Below are positions 36,208-48,395 of a DNA stretch of 64,000 nucleotides, in pieces. Numbering within the stretch: position 1 is the first letter of the stretch; each line of letters starts with the position of its first letter. Below the pieces are notes generated by a model. That model was not told where the DNA came from, made no database searches, and was given only the letters and a program-made list of their open reading frames with translations. The stretch is from positions 161,020,694 through 161,084,693 of the forward strand of contig NC_081405.1 in NCBI RefSeq assembly GCF_030272615.1, in the 5' to 3' direction. Origin of the DNA: Cryptomeria japonica. Lineage: Eukaryota; Streptophyta; Pinopsida; Cupressales; Cupressaceae. The translations under genes and the position numbers were made by a program.

Positions 36208-39200
36208 ATGTCTCTATATACTGGTGAATTAGTAGGGGAGAGTAGAATGGTTACTGATGCAGAGCTGGCTAGAGAAGTAGAAGAGCAAAAGGAGAAAAAT
36301 AGACTCCTTGAAGAAGCTATGAGTGAGATAAGGGATAAACTGCAGGAAGTGGTGGATCAGAGGACACAAGGACCTTGGGATGAAGATACCAAGGGTAAAG
36401 GCAAGAAAACTATAGACATAGATGATATTATCCATGAACCAGATCCCATGTTCAATGAAGAACCATTTGTAAAGGCTACTAAGGCTTTGAACACCAAGGC
36501 TTTTGAAGGATTGCCACATTTCAGTGGAAGAATGGACATAGACACTGTTATGGAATGGATTGAGGGCATGGAAAAGCACTTTGAGTGTGAGGGAGTGACA
36601 GAGGCTCAGAAGGTTAAATTTGCTGAATCAAGATTAAGGGGAGCAACTTTGACATGGTGGAAGTACCTGCAAGAAGAAAGAGTTAGTATGGGGAAGCTAC
36701 CTATTGCAAATTGGAAGGCCATGGTGAGCAAGATCAAAGAGAACTACTTACCAGAGGATTATGAAGTCCAACTTCATAATAAGAGACAGGGTTTGAAGTA
36801 AAAAGACCTTGATGTAACCTCCTACACTGAAGAATTTCAAAAGCTATGTCTTAGATCCAAAGTTCAAGAAGATGAATCTATTAAGGTGGCTAGGTATCTA
36901 AGTGGCCTACAGTGGAACATTCAAGAGGAGATAAGCCTATGGACTCCTACTACTATCCAAAAATGTCATCAGCTTGCTGCCAAGGTAGAAGAGAGGAACA
37001 AGAGGAAGGGAGACTCCAATAACAGAGGTATTGGCAGAGGTAGAGACCAAGTGAATCACCAAGGTGGTTATCAAAGCAAGACAAATGAGCAGAGGAACCA
37101 AGGAGAAGCCAAGTTGACTGAACATGGCAGTGAAACCAATCCTAGAGGAGGCCATTCTAAAGGAAGAGGTGCACAAGGTGGTCCAAATAGGGGCAGAAGT
37201 ACCGGCAGAGGTAACTCCTACTTTGCAACTATGAAGTGTTACAATTATGGTCAATTGGGACACCCGGCATATAGATGCCCTGACAAGCCTACATCATCAA
37301 ATAGTGGAAAGAGGGTTGCTTATGCACATGAAGACTCTTCAAGAAACAAGACACCTGAGGTGGACCATATTGAATCAGAGATTGGAGAAAATCTAATGTT
37401 CAACAGGGTCTTGATAAGACAGCCAGATAAGAATGAATCTAAGCATAGGAGAGCATTGTTTAGGGTGAGATGCAAGATTCTTGGTAAAGTGTGCAAGGTG
37501 ATAGTTGATTCAGGGTCAATTGACAATATCATATCAAAAGAGGCAGTTAGGAAGTTGAAACTCACAAGGATACCCCACACTAACCCATACAAGGTGACAT
37601 GGTTGAATCATGAGCAGAGTGTGCTAGTCAATGAATAGACTTGGGTAGATTTTTCTATTGGAGGATATAAGGATAAAATCCTTTGTGATGTGTTGCAAAT
37701 GGGTGCTTCTCATCTGCTACTAGGAAGACCCTAGCAATTTGATAGGAAGGTGATCTATGATGGAGAGGAGAACTCCATATCATTTAAGAAGGATAGCAAA
37801 ACCTTCAAGATTCAGTCTTTGATAGAGAATGGAGAGGGAACTTCAAGAACACCTAGTGTCTTAATGGCTACTGGTAAAGAGTTTTTAAACTTGCTACGTG
37901 AGGAAGAGATAGTGAAGTGTGCCATCTTTGTGAAGCCAAAGGAGGAAGAAGACAAGTTGCAGGCAGAAGTACCCAAGGAGGTAAAGCAAATGTTGCAAGA
38001 GCATAAGGACATAGTGAGTGATGGAACACCTGCAACACTCCCACCAAGAAGGTCTATAAGTCATCAAATAGACTTTGTTCCTGATGCATCCTTACCTAAC
38101 AAGGCTGTATATAAGCTCACACCTGATCAGAACAAGGAGGTAGCAAGGCAAGTGCAAGAGTTATTGGAACAAGGACTGATTAAGAAGAGCATCAGCCCAT
38201 GTGCAGTCCCGGTAGTGCTAGCATCAAAGAAGGGAGGCAAGTGGAGACTTTGCACTGACTCAAGAGAAATCAATAGGATCACCATAAGGTATAGGTTTCC
38301 TATTCCTAGAATAGAGGATCTAATGGACTGTTTAGGAGGGGCTATGTATTTTACCAAGCTAGACCTTAAAAGTGGTTATCACCAGATAAGAATTAAGGAG
38401 GGTGATGAGTGGAAGAATGCTTTCAAAACCACAGAGGGATTGTATGAATGGCTTGTGATGCCATTTGGACTCACCAATGCTCCAAGCACCTTCATGAGGT
38501 CGATGAATAAGGTGTTGAAGGATTTCACTGGCAGATTTGTGGTGGTGTACCTAGATAACATTCTCATCTATAGCAAAACCAAAGAGGAGCACCTTGAGCA
38601 TTTGAGGTTAGTCTTAGAGAGGTTGCATGAGGAGAAGTTATCAATCAACCTAGAGAAGTGTGACTTCTTGAAACAAGAGCTGGTCTACTTAGGATTTGTG
38701 GTGTCTAAAGGAACCTTGAAGATGGATCCAAGCAAAGTGGAGGCAATCTTGAATTGGCCTGCACCTAAAACAAGGACTGAACTTAGGAGTTTCCATGGAT
38801 TAGCTCAATTCTATAGGAAGTTTGTGAGGAACTTTAGTGGCATATGTTCACCAATCCTTGACACCATTAAGGGAGGCCTTCAAACTAAGTTTAAATGGAC
38901 AGAGAAGGCTAACAAAGCATTTCAAATGTTGAAGCAAGAAGTAGCCACAAAACCTATCCTTCTCCTACCTACGTTTGATAAGATATTCACATTGGAATGT
39001 GATGCAAGTGGAATTGCAGTAGGTGGTGTATTGAGTCACGAGGGAAGACCTGTGGCATTTTTCAGTGAGAAGCTTAATGAAGCAAAGAAGAAGTACTCAG
39101 CCTATGACGTAGATTTGTATGCATTAGTGCAGTCTCTCAAGAAATGGAGGCATTACTTACTTCCAAAGGAATTTGTGGTGTTCACAGACAACAAGGCATT

Positions 39201-40845
39201 GAGTTGCATTAATACTCAAGAGAAGCTTAGCAATAGACATCTGAAATGGATGGAATACCTCCAATCCTTCACCTTCACCATCAAGCATAAGAAGGGGCAA
39301 CTTAACAAGGTGGCAAATGCATTGAGCAAGAAGTTGTTGACAGTTCAAGAGTTACAGTTGTAGAGCATAGGAATAGAAGGTTTCAAAGACCTCTATGAAG
39401 GAGATGAAGACTTCTCATCAGCTTACAAGGTTTGCAAGGAGTTTGAGAACCATTTCCATGGTGAGTATGTAGATTACACTCTCCAAAATGGTCTCTTGTT
39501 CAAAGGTAATCAGTTGTGTGTACCAAGAGGATCCATGAGGGAGAACCTCATCCAAGAGAAATATAATGGAACTTTAAGTGGACACTTTGGAGTCGACAAA
39601 ACCTTGGATTTAGTACAGAGGTACTACTATTGGCCAAAGTTGCCAAGAGATGTGAAAAGATATGTAGAGCAATGTGGTGTATGCCAAAGAGCAAAAGGAG
39701 GTTCAAGCAATGTCGGTCTCTATCAACCATTACCGGTCCCAAATAGACCTTGGGAATGCATAAGCATGGACTTTGTAGTAGGACTTCCCAAGGCAAAAAC
39801 AGGTATGGACATCATCTATGTGGTAGTAGATAGATTTTCCAAGATGAGTCTTTTCATTCCATGTAAGACTACATATGATGCTAGCTATGTTGCACATCTC
39901 TTCTTCAAAGAGATTGTTAGGATTCATGGACTCCCTTTAAGAATTGTTTCAGACAGGGACAACAAGTTCATGGGTCATTTTTGGCAAACATTATGGAGGA
40001 GACTAGGAACTAACTTGTCATTTAGCTCAGCTTACCATCCACAAACAGATGGTCAAACTAAAGTCATCAATAGGGTGTTAGGCAATTTGTTGAGGTGTTT
40101 AACTAAGGAGTATGGTTAGACATGGGACCTAATAATTCCTCAAGCAGAGTATGCATATAATGATAGCATGAATAGGACCACTGGTAGAAGTCCCTTTGAG
40201 GTTGTATATGTCAGACATCCATGGGGAGTATGTGAGTTGAGAGACCTTGGTACTTTGGAAATGAAGAGTAGGAAAGCAGAGGACTTCACTCAAACCATTA
40301 AGGAAGTCCAAGAGCAAGTTAAGAAGGCCATCCTTGAATCCACTCAAAAAATGAAAGCCAAAGTGGATGAGAAAAGGAGAGAAGTTCAATTCAAGGTGGG
40401 TGACTATGTGATGGTCCATTTGAGCAAAGCTAGGATGAAAAGTGGTAAGCCTACCAAACTATAAATGAAGAGGGTAGGACCTTGTAAAATTCTAGCAAAA
40501 TATGGTGAGAATGCCTATAAGGTTGATTTACCTTCAGACTTAGCCATCTCACCAATCTTCAATGTTGCTAATCTGGTCATGTACAAGGGTGAGGTAGCAG
40601 GGCAGACTGAGAACCAAGCCAAGGTACTACAAGACTTGGATGTGAATACCTTACCTCAAGTGAAGAAGCCTATAGCAGAGGAGATTTTGGAGTCAAGAGT
40701 GAAGAAGTCTACCAGACACCAGGTCTACATGGAGCACTTAGTGAAATGGGTAGATCAACCAGTATCTGAAGCTACATGGGTGGAGCAGAGCAAGTTCAAG
40801 ACACTTGGAATAGACCCGGCTCTCATCTTTTCTTCTATTTCTTAA
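36208..40845 (+). pseudogene. Gag-pol polyprotein of the gypsy chromovirus (six premature stops, no frameshift)
   Basis: Domains in order: coiled-coil gag N-terminus; gag core (GLPHFSGRMDIDTVMEWIEG, LRGATLTWW); basic linker; zinc knuckle CYNYGQLGHPAYRC, where the second Cys is Tyr; protease VIVDSGS; RT (38.1-38.7 kb) with SKKGGKWRLCTDSREIN and YLDNILIYS, where the second catalytic Asp is Asn; RNase H (ECDASG, TDNKAL); integrase with GHFGVDKT, CGVCQRAKG, DFVVGLPK, SDRDNKF and QTDGQTKVINR, where the catalytic Glu is Lys; and a chromodomain-like end (HLVKWVDQPVSEATWVE). Premature stops lie at 36799, 37636, 37732, 39361, 40117 and 40462, all TAG or TAA. Frame is kept throughout. Every change listed can arise by one C-to-T or G-to-A step. 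The copy can only be mobilised in trans. Confidence 0.9.
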
Positions 40846-40853
40846 TTGTGTGT

Positions 40854-40863
40854 AGAGGAGGAG
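40854..40863 (+). promoter_or_regulatory. Polypurine tract of the gypsy chromovirus
   Basis: AGAGGAGGAG lies two bases upstream of the 3' LTR start (40866), the expected place for plus-strand priming. It lies just after the polyprotein stop. Confidence 0.8.
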
Positions 40864-40865
40864 TA

Positions 40866-42463
40866 TGGTGCAAGAGCACCCCTCCAAGCTCTCCCTCTTT
40901 CTTTTTTTGTTGGTATTATGCTTCTTTTGAAGCCTTTGTATATAAAATAATGAGCCATGTGCTCATAGGTCCTAGTTAGGGTCCTAGTTGTGGTTTTAAG
41001 GGTTATTAGTCAAGGTTGAGATTTTATTGAAAATGGAGGGTATGTGTGTCTTTGTGGTGTTTAGGGGCCCTTTATAACATGGTGGTGTCCTTAGGTTGGC
41101 CCAATGTGGGTTTAGGAGTCATGAAAAGCAACATTGAGAAAGTTGCTCAAAAGTTGCAAAAATTGCATGACAACTTTTAAAAGTTGTCAAGCAACTTTTC
41201 CACCAGGAGGTCTAAATCCTTAGTTTGGCGTGGAAAACCCTAATGTGGGAACACAGACTGAGGCAAAGGTGGTATAAGTATTTTCAAACCCTAATTGGAT
41301 GGGTTTGATGTCAGAGATTGTATGGCTCAAGTAAACTGAATTGACTGTGATTGTTTTGTTGGTTACTAGTCAGTTTGAATGAAGCTACCGAGCAAGTTAA
41401 TGGATTGATTTGTGTGTAAAACTGCATGAAATGTCTTCTATGGTGTAGATATCTTCATTTTGAGTAATTATATTGGGTTTTTATTTGTAGGTTGAGTGTG
41501 TTTGTAAATAGTTTGTGAATTGCAATCTCACTGTCCAGTTTTGGACTGGATTGTGCAAATGAAGTCTTAACTCCATTCCCCATTGTGGAATCACCATGAA
41601 ACCATGGAGAATGGGAGTGAAGACCTTGTACTATAGTCCCATGCAAGTAGGGCCCTTGTAAATGCAAGAAGTCCAAACAAAGACCCACTCCTAGGCGAGA
41701 CTGGATAGTGCCCGACTAGGAGAGGTCAAATTGCAGAGGTCTTGAAGAGCAAGGTTGGTAAGAGGAGAGTGCATCCTTTGGAGGAAGTGTAGAGGAGTGA
41801 GTGAAGCATCATTGGTGTGAATGAGGAGCCTCCACCAATCCAAACAAGGTGGCTAAAACTCAAAACACTCACTGTGACCCAGGCAGACCCTAAAAACCCT
41901 CACAAAAACCCTTGAAAACCTTAAAATCCACCTAGGACAGTGTACAGACACTTGGAGGCCTAAAACATGGAAAATCCTTGAGTCCTTTCCAAATGAATGG
42001 TAGTCCATTTTGGGAGATTGGGTTGTTTGTGCATCATTTGTGAGAGGGAGCCCTAAAGGACCGGGTAGGAGGCCTAATTGGTCCTAATCCTTGTAGCCCT
42101 ATTCGTAGGTAAAAACACAAAATAGTGAAATCGGTAAGGGGTTAGAATCTTGAAACCTCTTGGGGGAATATGAATAGGTGGAAAGACCATGAAATAGACC
42201 TGATACAACCTTTCTAAGACCTTGGAAGGCATGGAACAAGCTTAGCCCTTATTAGCCATAGTAAGGGGTTTTGAGTCTCATGAGTAGGTGAGACCTTAGG
42301 AGAAGCATTGCAACTCATGGGTGGGTGGATTGGGCAAGGTCAGTGGATTCCTCAAGAAAAGGAAGTCCTAGAGACCCTAGGGTGTGAGGAGAACACCAGG
42401 TGATCCAAGAGAAGGATCCAAGAGCATAGACTAGGCTAGTCTATCCCTAACCCCATCCCATCA
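40866..42463 (+). repeat. 3' LTR of the gypsy chromovirus
   Basis: TGGTGCAAGAGCACCCC...CCCATCA, collinear with the 5' LTR. GAATT (42464-42468) follows and matches the left TSD. Confidence 0.9.
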
Positions 42464-43015
42464 GAATTGTATTTTTGAAAATAAAATTATGGTCCTTCTC
42501 CTCCAAGAAGTTAAGATGTCTATGTCTTCCTTTTCCCTTGTTGTTGGAAAAATTTTGCCTGGTGCTAAGTTTATTATTAGTGATGCTACTGGAGCCTCTA
42601 GTGGCTTGGTTACCATGTGGGACACCTCCCATTTCTCTGGAAGTCTTCTTCCCTCCTCTGCCAGCCTTTTGGTCTCTAAACTCTCTTCCCCGATGGACTC
42701 CTACCTTCTCATTAATGTATATACCCCCAATGTCATATTAGGTAGATAGAATCTTTGGAACGACATAACTGCTCTAATAAAAAATAATGACAATGCCCAC
42801 TGCTTGATTGCGGGTGATTTCAACTCTCCTCTGATCCCCTCTGAGAAGTTGGGGGGCCTCTCCGAGTACTCTGACAACATGACTAATCTTGTCGACTTCA
42901 TTGGTAGGAATGGGTTAATGGATGTGGAACTAGCAGGGCAAAAATTCACTTGGTCCAATCTTAGGAAGGGAAAGGATCTTATTCAGGTCTGACTTGATAG
43001 ATTTCTCATCTCAGG

Positions 43016-45900
43016 AAATTGGGGAATTGCTCCCTCCTTGAAGCTCACTGCCCTCCCCAGTACGATCTCTGATCACAACCCCCTGCTCCTTTGGAATACC
43101 ATGAATGCTGTAATGAAAAATCACCCTTTTAGGTATGAAATTATGTGGAAATCTCATCTGAATTTCAAGGACTACATTAAAATATGGTGGAGCACCTGCA
43201 TCCCTAGCACACCTATGTTTCGGATTGCCCAAAAGCTTGATTTGGTCGAAAGGAATGTCTAGGGTTGGAATAAATACACCTTCGGGGACATCTTCAGGCA
43301 AAAAAATGAGCTCAATAGTAAACTGATAGCTATCCAAGAGTGCATTGATCAAGGTGACTCCCTTGAAGCTACCCACATGGAGGAGGTTTCTCTCCGCAGA
43401 AAATGGAAGGAGAACTCCCACAAAGAAGAACTCTACTAGAAACAGAAATCTCGAGTTCAATGGCTCAAAGAGGGTGATAAGAATACAAATTTCTTTCACA
43501 ATTCTGCTATTATCCATAGGTGAAGAAACCACATCTCCTCCCTCTTGGATGATAAAAATCAAGAGGTCAATGATGAGGATAGTTTGGGTAGACTGACTAC
43601 TAACTATTTTGCCACTTTGTTTAGGGAGGATGGTGACTCTGGGGCCCCTACTGGGGAGGATCTTATCAACTGCCTCCTACCACCCCTCTCAGTGGAAGAC
43701 AACAACCTCATGTTGGCCCCTGTTTCTAAGGATGAAGTAAAGTCCATTGTTTTTTCTATGGGTTCCTTCAAAGCCTCAAGTGCTGATGGTTTCCCCCCAA
43801 CTTTTTCCCAAGATTTTTGGGATGTGGTGGGTCATGATGTTATTCTGGCCACTAGGGATTTTTTTTAGATCTAGAAGGCTTCTCAATAAGCTCAATTACA
43901 CCTTCATTACCCTTGTCCCTAAAATTTAGAAGGTGTCCAGTCTCAAGGACTTCTACCCTATTAGTCTCTGCAACACTATTCATAAAATCCTCAATAAAGT
44001 TCTTGTTAATAGGCTCAAACCTTTCCTGGATTCTTTGATTAGCCCTACCTAGAAAGTTTTTGTCTTGGGTAGACAGATTCTTGATGTGGCCATCTCTACT
44101 CATGAGATATTTCATTCCATGGATAAGTGCCATCAACCGAGGATGGTGTTCAAGCTTGATATCTTTAAGGCTTATGATAGAGTCAACTAGAACTTTCTCT
44201 TCAAAGTTCTGAAGACAATGGGATCTGGAGATAAACTCATTAAACTTATTGGGGAATGTATATCTACGGTCACCTAATTTGTGCTTCTCAATGGGATCCC
44301 CTAGAGAAGTTTAGGGCCTCCAGAGGTCTATGACAAGGGGATCCTCTCCCCTCTTACCTATTCATCATCCTTGCTAAATTGTTGGCTTCTAATTTGAACT
44401 CCATGGTTAGCAGGGGAGCTCTCTCGGGCATCAAACCTGTCTCTACGGTGCCTCCTAATGTTCTGCAGTAGTTTTTTGATGACACTATTATCTTTGGTAT
44501 CTTCTTTATGTGGGAAGAAAAGACTTGTAAATCCTTTCTCAACTCTTATGCTTTGTCCTTTGGTCAACACATTAACTATGAGAAGAGAAACATTTACTTC
44601 TTTCACACTGAGGTCCAACTCCAAGATAAAGTCTATAGAATCCTTGGTTGTAAACGAACCTCCCTCCCTGGCACATACCTTGGTCTCCCTTTGACTATCA
44701 AAGATGTCTCTAATTCATTATGGATATCTATCCTCAAAAGAATACAAAAGAATTTGGTTGGTTGGAAAGGTAGATTCCTCAGTAGTGATGGGAAATCGTA
44801 GCTGCTCTCCTCCTCCCTTCAGGGGATCCCTGTGTACTTCCTCTCCCTTTTTAAGATTTTAGCGTCTATGGCTGCTAAGCTGGAGAATGTCCAAAATACT
44901 TTCCTTTGGACAGGGATGGAAGAAAATAAGAGGCTTTCTTTGGTGGGCTGGGACAAAGTTTGTCTCCCGAAGGCCATGGGTGGGTTGGGAACCTGCAAGA
45001 TCTCTAGGTTCAATAAGGCCCTTATGACCAAAATTGTCTAGAAGCTTTTGAATAAGGATGAGGATTGGAGTAGGATCATCAGGGATAAATACCTAGGTAA
45101 TGGGGATTTTTCCTCTATTCTGAAAGAGGAGGGCCTCCCCAGGGGTTCTAAAATTTGGAACAACATCTTGAGCTACAGGGACCTTTTATCCCATGGTATG
45201 AGGTGGCTTATTGGAAATGGAAGGAATATTCTCTTTAGGGAGGATTCTTGGTTGGGAGAGAAGCCCCTTGCTTCTTCCCCCTCCCTTAGAAGGCTCCAAG
45301 ATGCTGCCAAAAGTTTCTTTGGAGAAAGGGTCAATGATTATTTCATCAGCAACACTTGGAGGGCTTTGGAGGACTGCTACATTGATCATCCCTTCCTCCT
45401 CCCTATTGCTAGAGAGCTCCAAAATATTTTGGTTTGCACCTTTCTCCCCCTTTTTCCTAGGGAAGATAGATTCATTTGGAAGTGGGACCCTTCTGGGGAC
45501 TTCTCTATCAGAACCGTCTACAATATCTTGCTAAGAGAACCTGATTACACCTCTATCTAGAAAGAGGTCTAGAATCCTAAACTCGTCCCCAAGGTCAATT
45601 TCTTTTCGTGGACTGCTCTCCTCAACAAAATTTTAACCCAAGACAATTTGATCAAGTGGGGATTCCAATTTCCTAATATATGCATCCTTTGCAAAAATGA
45701 TGAGGAAAGTCATGCTCATCTCTTCCTCCACTATGTCTTTGCTCGGGAGCTTTGGGGGATGGTCTACAACAAGCTCAATATCTGTTGGATTATGAATGAA
45801 AATTTTTTAAGTTTGTCCCAAGATTTTTGGGGCTCCTCATTCAACCCCCTTATCCAACAACCATGGAAGCAGATTCCCCCTCATGTGAGCTAGAGTATCT
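43016..45900 (+). pseudogene. LINE-2 ORF2 reverse transcriptase and zinc-binding domain
   Basis: RT motifs: VKSIVFSMGSFKASSADGFP, ISLCNTIHKILNKVLVNRLK, VFVLGRQILDVAISTHEIFH, MVFKLDIFKAYDRVN, ILSPLLFIILAK and FFDDTIIFG (about 44470) with both catalytic Asp residues. HINYEKRNIYFF and YRILGCKRTSLPGTYLGLPL follow. The connection has KAMGGLGTCKISRFNKALM, then IIRDKYLG and SKIWNNILSYRDLL. The zf-RVT domain (45.45-45.90 kb) shows DRFIWKWDPSGDFSIRTVY, VPKVNFFSWTALLNKILTQD and CILCKNDEESHAHLFLHYVF with Cys/His ligands. Single in-frame TAG/TGA codons and at least four frame changes disable it. Confidence 0.85.
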
Positions 45901-46099
45901 GGAAGGAAAGGAATGATAGGATATTCAGGGACAAAGAGGCCTCTGTGGAAATTGTGTTTGCTCGATTCCTAAAGTTGATTCTTGAGAATATCTTTGTTTC
46001 TAAAACACGACTGGCCTCCAAACCTCCCTCTACCTAGGACTAGGAAATTTCTAGATGTTGGAACATCCCCCCCTTGTTCTCTCTTGTTCACTGCTCTAA

Positions 46100-46490
46100 G
46101 AGACTCCTAAGGCAAAGCACAGTCTGGTCCCCTCTGGCTACACATTTCAAACTCAATTTTGATGGGGCTTCCAGGGGGGTCTAGCTATTGGTGGAGGGTT
46201 TAGCAAAACCCATTTGGGGGCCCTTGTTGTTGCTTATGCGGGAAACCTGAATGGGAATTCCTCTAATTAGGCTGAAGCAATGGCCTTATCCTAGGGAATC
46301 CATCTTGCCCTCACCATGGGAATCAGAATTATGGACATTGAGGGTGACTCCAATCTCATCATTGATGTTATCAAAGGCAGAATAGGCTCAATTGGACCAT
46401 TGAGGGAACCATCAAGGACACCCTGAGGCTCATCTCTGGGCTTGATTCGTTTAAAACTATGCATGTCTACAAATAAATTCCAAAAGTGAT
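46100..46490 (+). pseudogene. LINE-2 RNase H domain
   Basis: FKLNFDGASRG (Asp) is followed in shifted frames by HLGALVVAYAGNLNGNSSN, AEAMALS (Glu), GIRIMDIEGDSNLIIDVIKG (Asp) and MHVYK, the start of the last motif. This is the usual RVT_3 order downstream of zf-RVT. Stops replace residues in EA and GASRG surroundings, and a frameshift lies after SRG. Confidence 0.7.
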
Positions 46491-46611
46491 TTCAATTTTC
46501 CCATACGCCCAACTTCATGTCTCACTTAATGATGTTTGGCTCGTACACTTCCCATTGTCTTTTCTCGGCTTGCTTCTCGAAGGGTCTCTACAATTTTCTC
46601 TATGAATTTTT

Positions 46612-48395
46612 TTTCATGTTTAAAGAAGTTTTATTGGTGGAGGATATGGAGGTGAAAGAGTTAGATACGAACTAGACAATTCAAATGATTTCAAGAATGA
46701 CCCCCTGGTTTGGAATTTCTACACTGAAGGAGGGGTTGCTGCTTTTTTGGAATGTCTGTAGGACCATGATGAGTAGCTCTCAGCTGCCTTTGCCTCCTCC
46801 TAGGATGGGAGGCGTATTTTGGTGGGTGGTGTTTCTTTTGATGTCTCTAAGGAAACAATTGCCTAGGCCACGAAGTTGGCCCTTGATGGATGATGCTGGA
46901 AGCGCACCAGCCATGTTGCCAACAACGAAGGTCTAAAATGCTTCTTCCACAACTGTGAGGAACCTGTCAAACTCCAGGGTGGGTCTTCTTGGGAAGAGCT
47001 TAAACACTCATGGAGTACAATTTTCCTTATGATCATGAAGTACTTCACTCTCAAGGGCAGGCACAAGGTATTTTACTACTATCATTTGCCCCTTCTGAAT
47101 CATTTTTGCAATAATGATTTGCTCTATCTGCCCTTTTGTTTATTATAGTCCATTGAAATCTCTATTAAACACCCCAAGAATGGGGATAAGTCACCCTACC
47201 TCCTTCACCAGGGCCTCATTTATAGGTTGTACAAACTTTATGAGGCTCTTTGCCCCCCCAAAACCTCTCGCTCTCTCAACCCTCTATGCCTACTCCTCAG
47301 CAGCTTGTCACCCTGTCTATGGTCTTTCCCAAATTTTTCCAATATCCACATGAAGGCTTTGCTACATCCAAATTCTCCATGTCTCTACCTTCTTATGCCT
47401 CTGTTATTTCTTTATTTGTGGTCTCTCCCATCTTGACTCTATCTGCCTCTCCCAGCGTTTCCCGCTCCCTGTCCAAGGGTAAAGAAAAAACCCTTGTTAA
47501 ATGCAAACATATTATCTTTGATCAAAATTCATCCTCTAAGGATGTTGAGAATGAAAACCCTTCCCCTAATTCTGAGGTTAAAAGGAGATCCTCCAGATTG
47601 GCTTCCAAAAGCTTGCGCAAAAAGAAAAACCCTGTGATAAAAAATATTGAATCGGAGGAGGACCCCATTGAGGACAAGGAGGGAGAGGACCCTAAAACCA
47701 CTCTGGGGGGGCTCGGTGAGGATGTTGTGGAAGTGGATATGACTAGGGACCCTATGGATCTTAACACTATTGGTGCTTCTGGCACGGGCAATTCTGAGAT
47801 GCAAACCCAGGACTCTATTGATGTTAAGGATAGGGCCCCTATGAACATGAGCATTGTGGGTGTCATGGGTCAGGAAAATTCTGATAACAAAGCCCTAGAC
47901 TCTGGTGACTTTGACTCGGATTTAAATATGGCAGAACAGGTGATGAACTCTATTCCCCTAATGGGCCTGGGCAATGATATTGACTATTCCCTTGCTGAAG
48001 ATGTGGCCAAGGTGGTGGATAAGAATATGGATGGCATGGCTACTGTGAACCCCCAGGGTGTCCCTACTCTGGAGCAAATGGAAAATTTGTGCACAGACGT
48101 GTTGGACATCATGTAGAGGATTGAGAAGCTGGGCCATGTGCTTGAATTGCAGGCTATCATGGATGATGTCAATCGGCTCAAGAGCAAGATGGAGGCCTGG
48201 GATGCCCAAATTGTGGACCTTAACAAATTTCATCTACAAATTTTACATAGCTTGATGCTCACCCTCTCTCTGCTAAGGGAATGCACTATGGAAACAGAGG
48301 AGGATAAGCAGCAGGCTAAGGACCTCTATAAGTTCCTGTTTAATGAATGGAACAATGTCATTGATGCCATTGGGGTGCGAAAGGTGTCCCTGTAG
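46612..48395 (+). pseudogene. LINE-2 ORF3: accessory ORF (copy B) inside the LINE
   Basis: A third coding region follows RNase H. Its first half (about 46640-47260) reads NDPLVWNFYTEGGVAAFLE, ILVGGVSFDVSKETIA, then IFLMIMKYFTLKGRHKVFYY, HLPLLNHF, and YLLHQGLIYRLYKLYEALC. This matches accessory-ORF copy A in the MKY, GR, HL.LL.H and H.GLI positions. A frame change falls in a run of seven C (47253-47259). The second half (47250-48116, 288 codons open) is Ser/Pro-rich, then basic (KRRSSRLASKSLRKKKNP, NLS-like), then acidic. After one TAG it ends in a coiled-coil-like ELQAIMDDVNRLKSKMEAW and stops at 48395. The LINE 3' UTR follows. Function unknown; a DNA- or chromatin-binding role is only a guess from the basic region. 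Confidence 0.65.

Larger units (their letters stand above)
34580..42463 (+). mobile_element. Complete Ty3/gypsy chromovirus-type element in LINE-2
   Basis: The two LTRs (34580-36167 and 40866-42463) begin TGGTGCA and end CCCATCA. The PBS TGGTATCAGAGC (36171-36182) fits initiator tRNA-Met. One reading frame runs from 36208 to 40845, a purine tract (40854-40863, AGAGGAGGAG) lies two bases before the 3' LTR, and a perfect GAATT TSD brackets the element. LTR lengths of 1588 and 1598 bp and a low visible divergence suggest a fairly young copy. It lies inside the LINE-2 endonuclease, so it is younger than the LINE. The polyprotein has only stop codons and substitutions, with no frameshift. Confidence 0.95.
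34513..43015 (+). pseudogene. LINE-2 ORF2 endonuclease, interrupted by the gypsy element
   Basis: ORF2 starts at ATG 34513, overlapping the ORF1 stop as ATGA, and continues MKVLS-stop-NMRGLNNPQKKYSL to 34579. The gypsy insertion lies here. The domain resumes at 42464 in the same frame once one GAATT copy is discounted: VLLLQEVKMSMSSF (Glu of the LQE motif present), GLVTMWDTSHFSGS, LLINVYTPN, LIAGDFNSPL, FIGRNGLMDVEL, FTWSNLRKG and later ISDHNPLLL (about 43070), the SDH motif. The stop within NMRG is TGA where Trp is conserved. In L1 elements this endonuclease makes the priming nick. Confidence 0.8.

Noticed and set aside
36208-40845. Stop codons as evidence of a variant genetic code or readthrough
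   Set aside because: Stops sit at different types of positions, and catalytic residues are also lost, so ordinary decay explains them.
42475-42749. Plus-strand ORFs just after the 3' gypsy LTR as a separate gene
   Set aside because: They continue the LINE-2 endonuclease in frame across the GAATT duplication.
47522-47866. Minus-strand ORFs opposite LINE-2 ORF3
   Set aside because: They are shadows of the low-complexity plus-strand frame, with no independent support.
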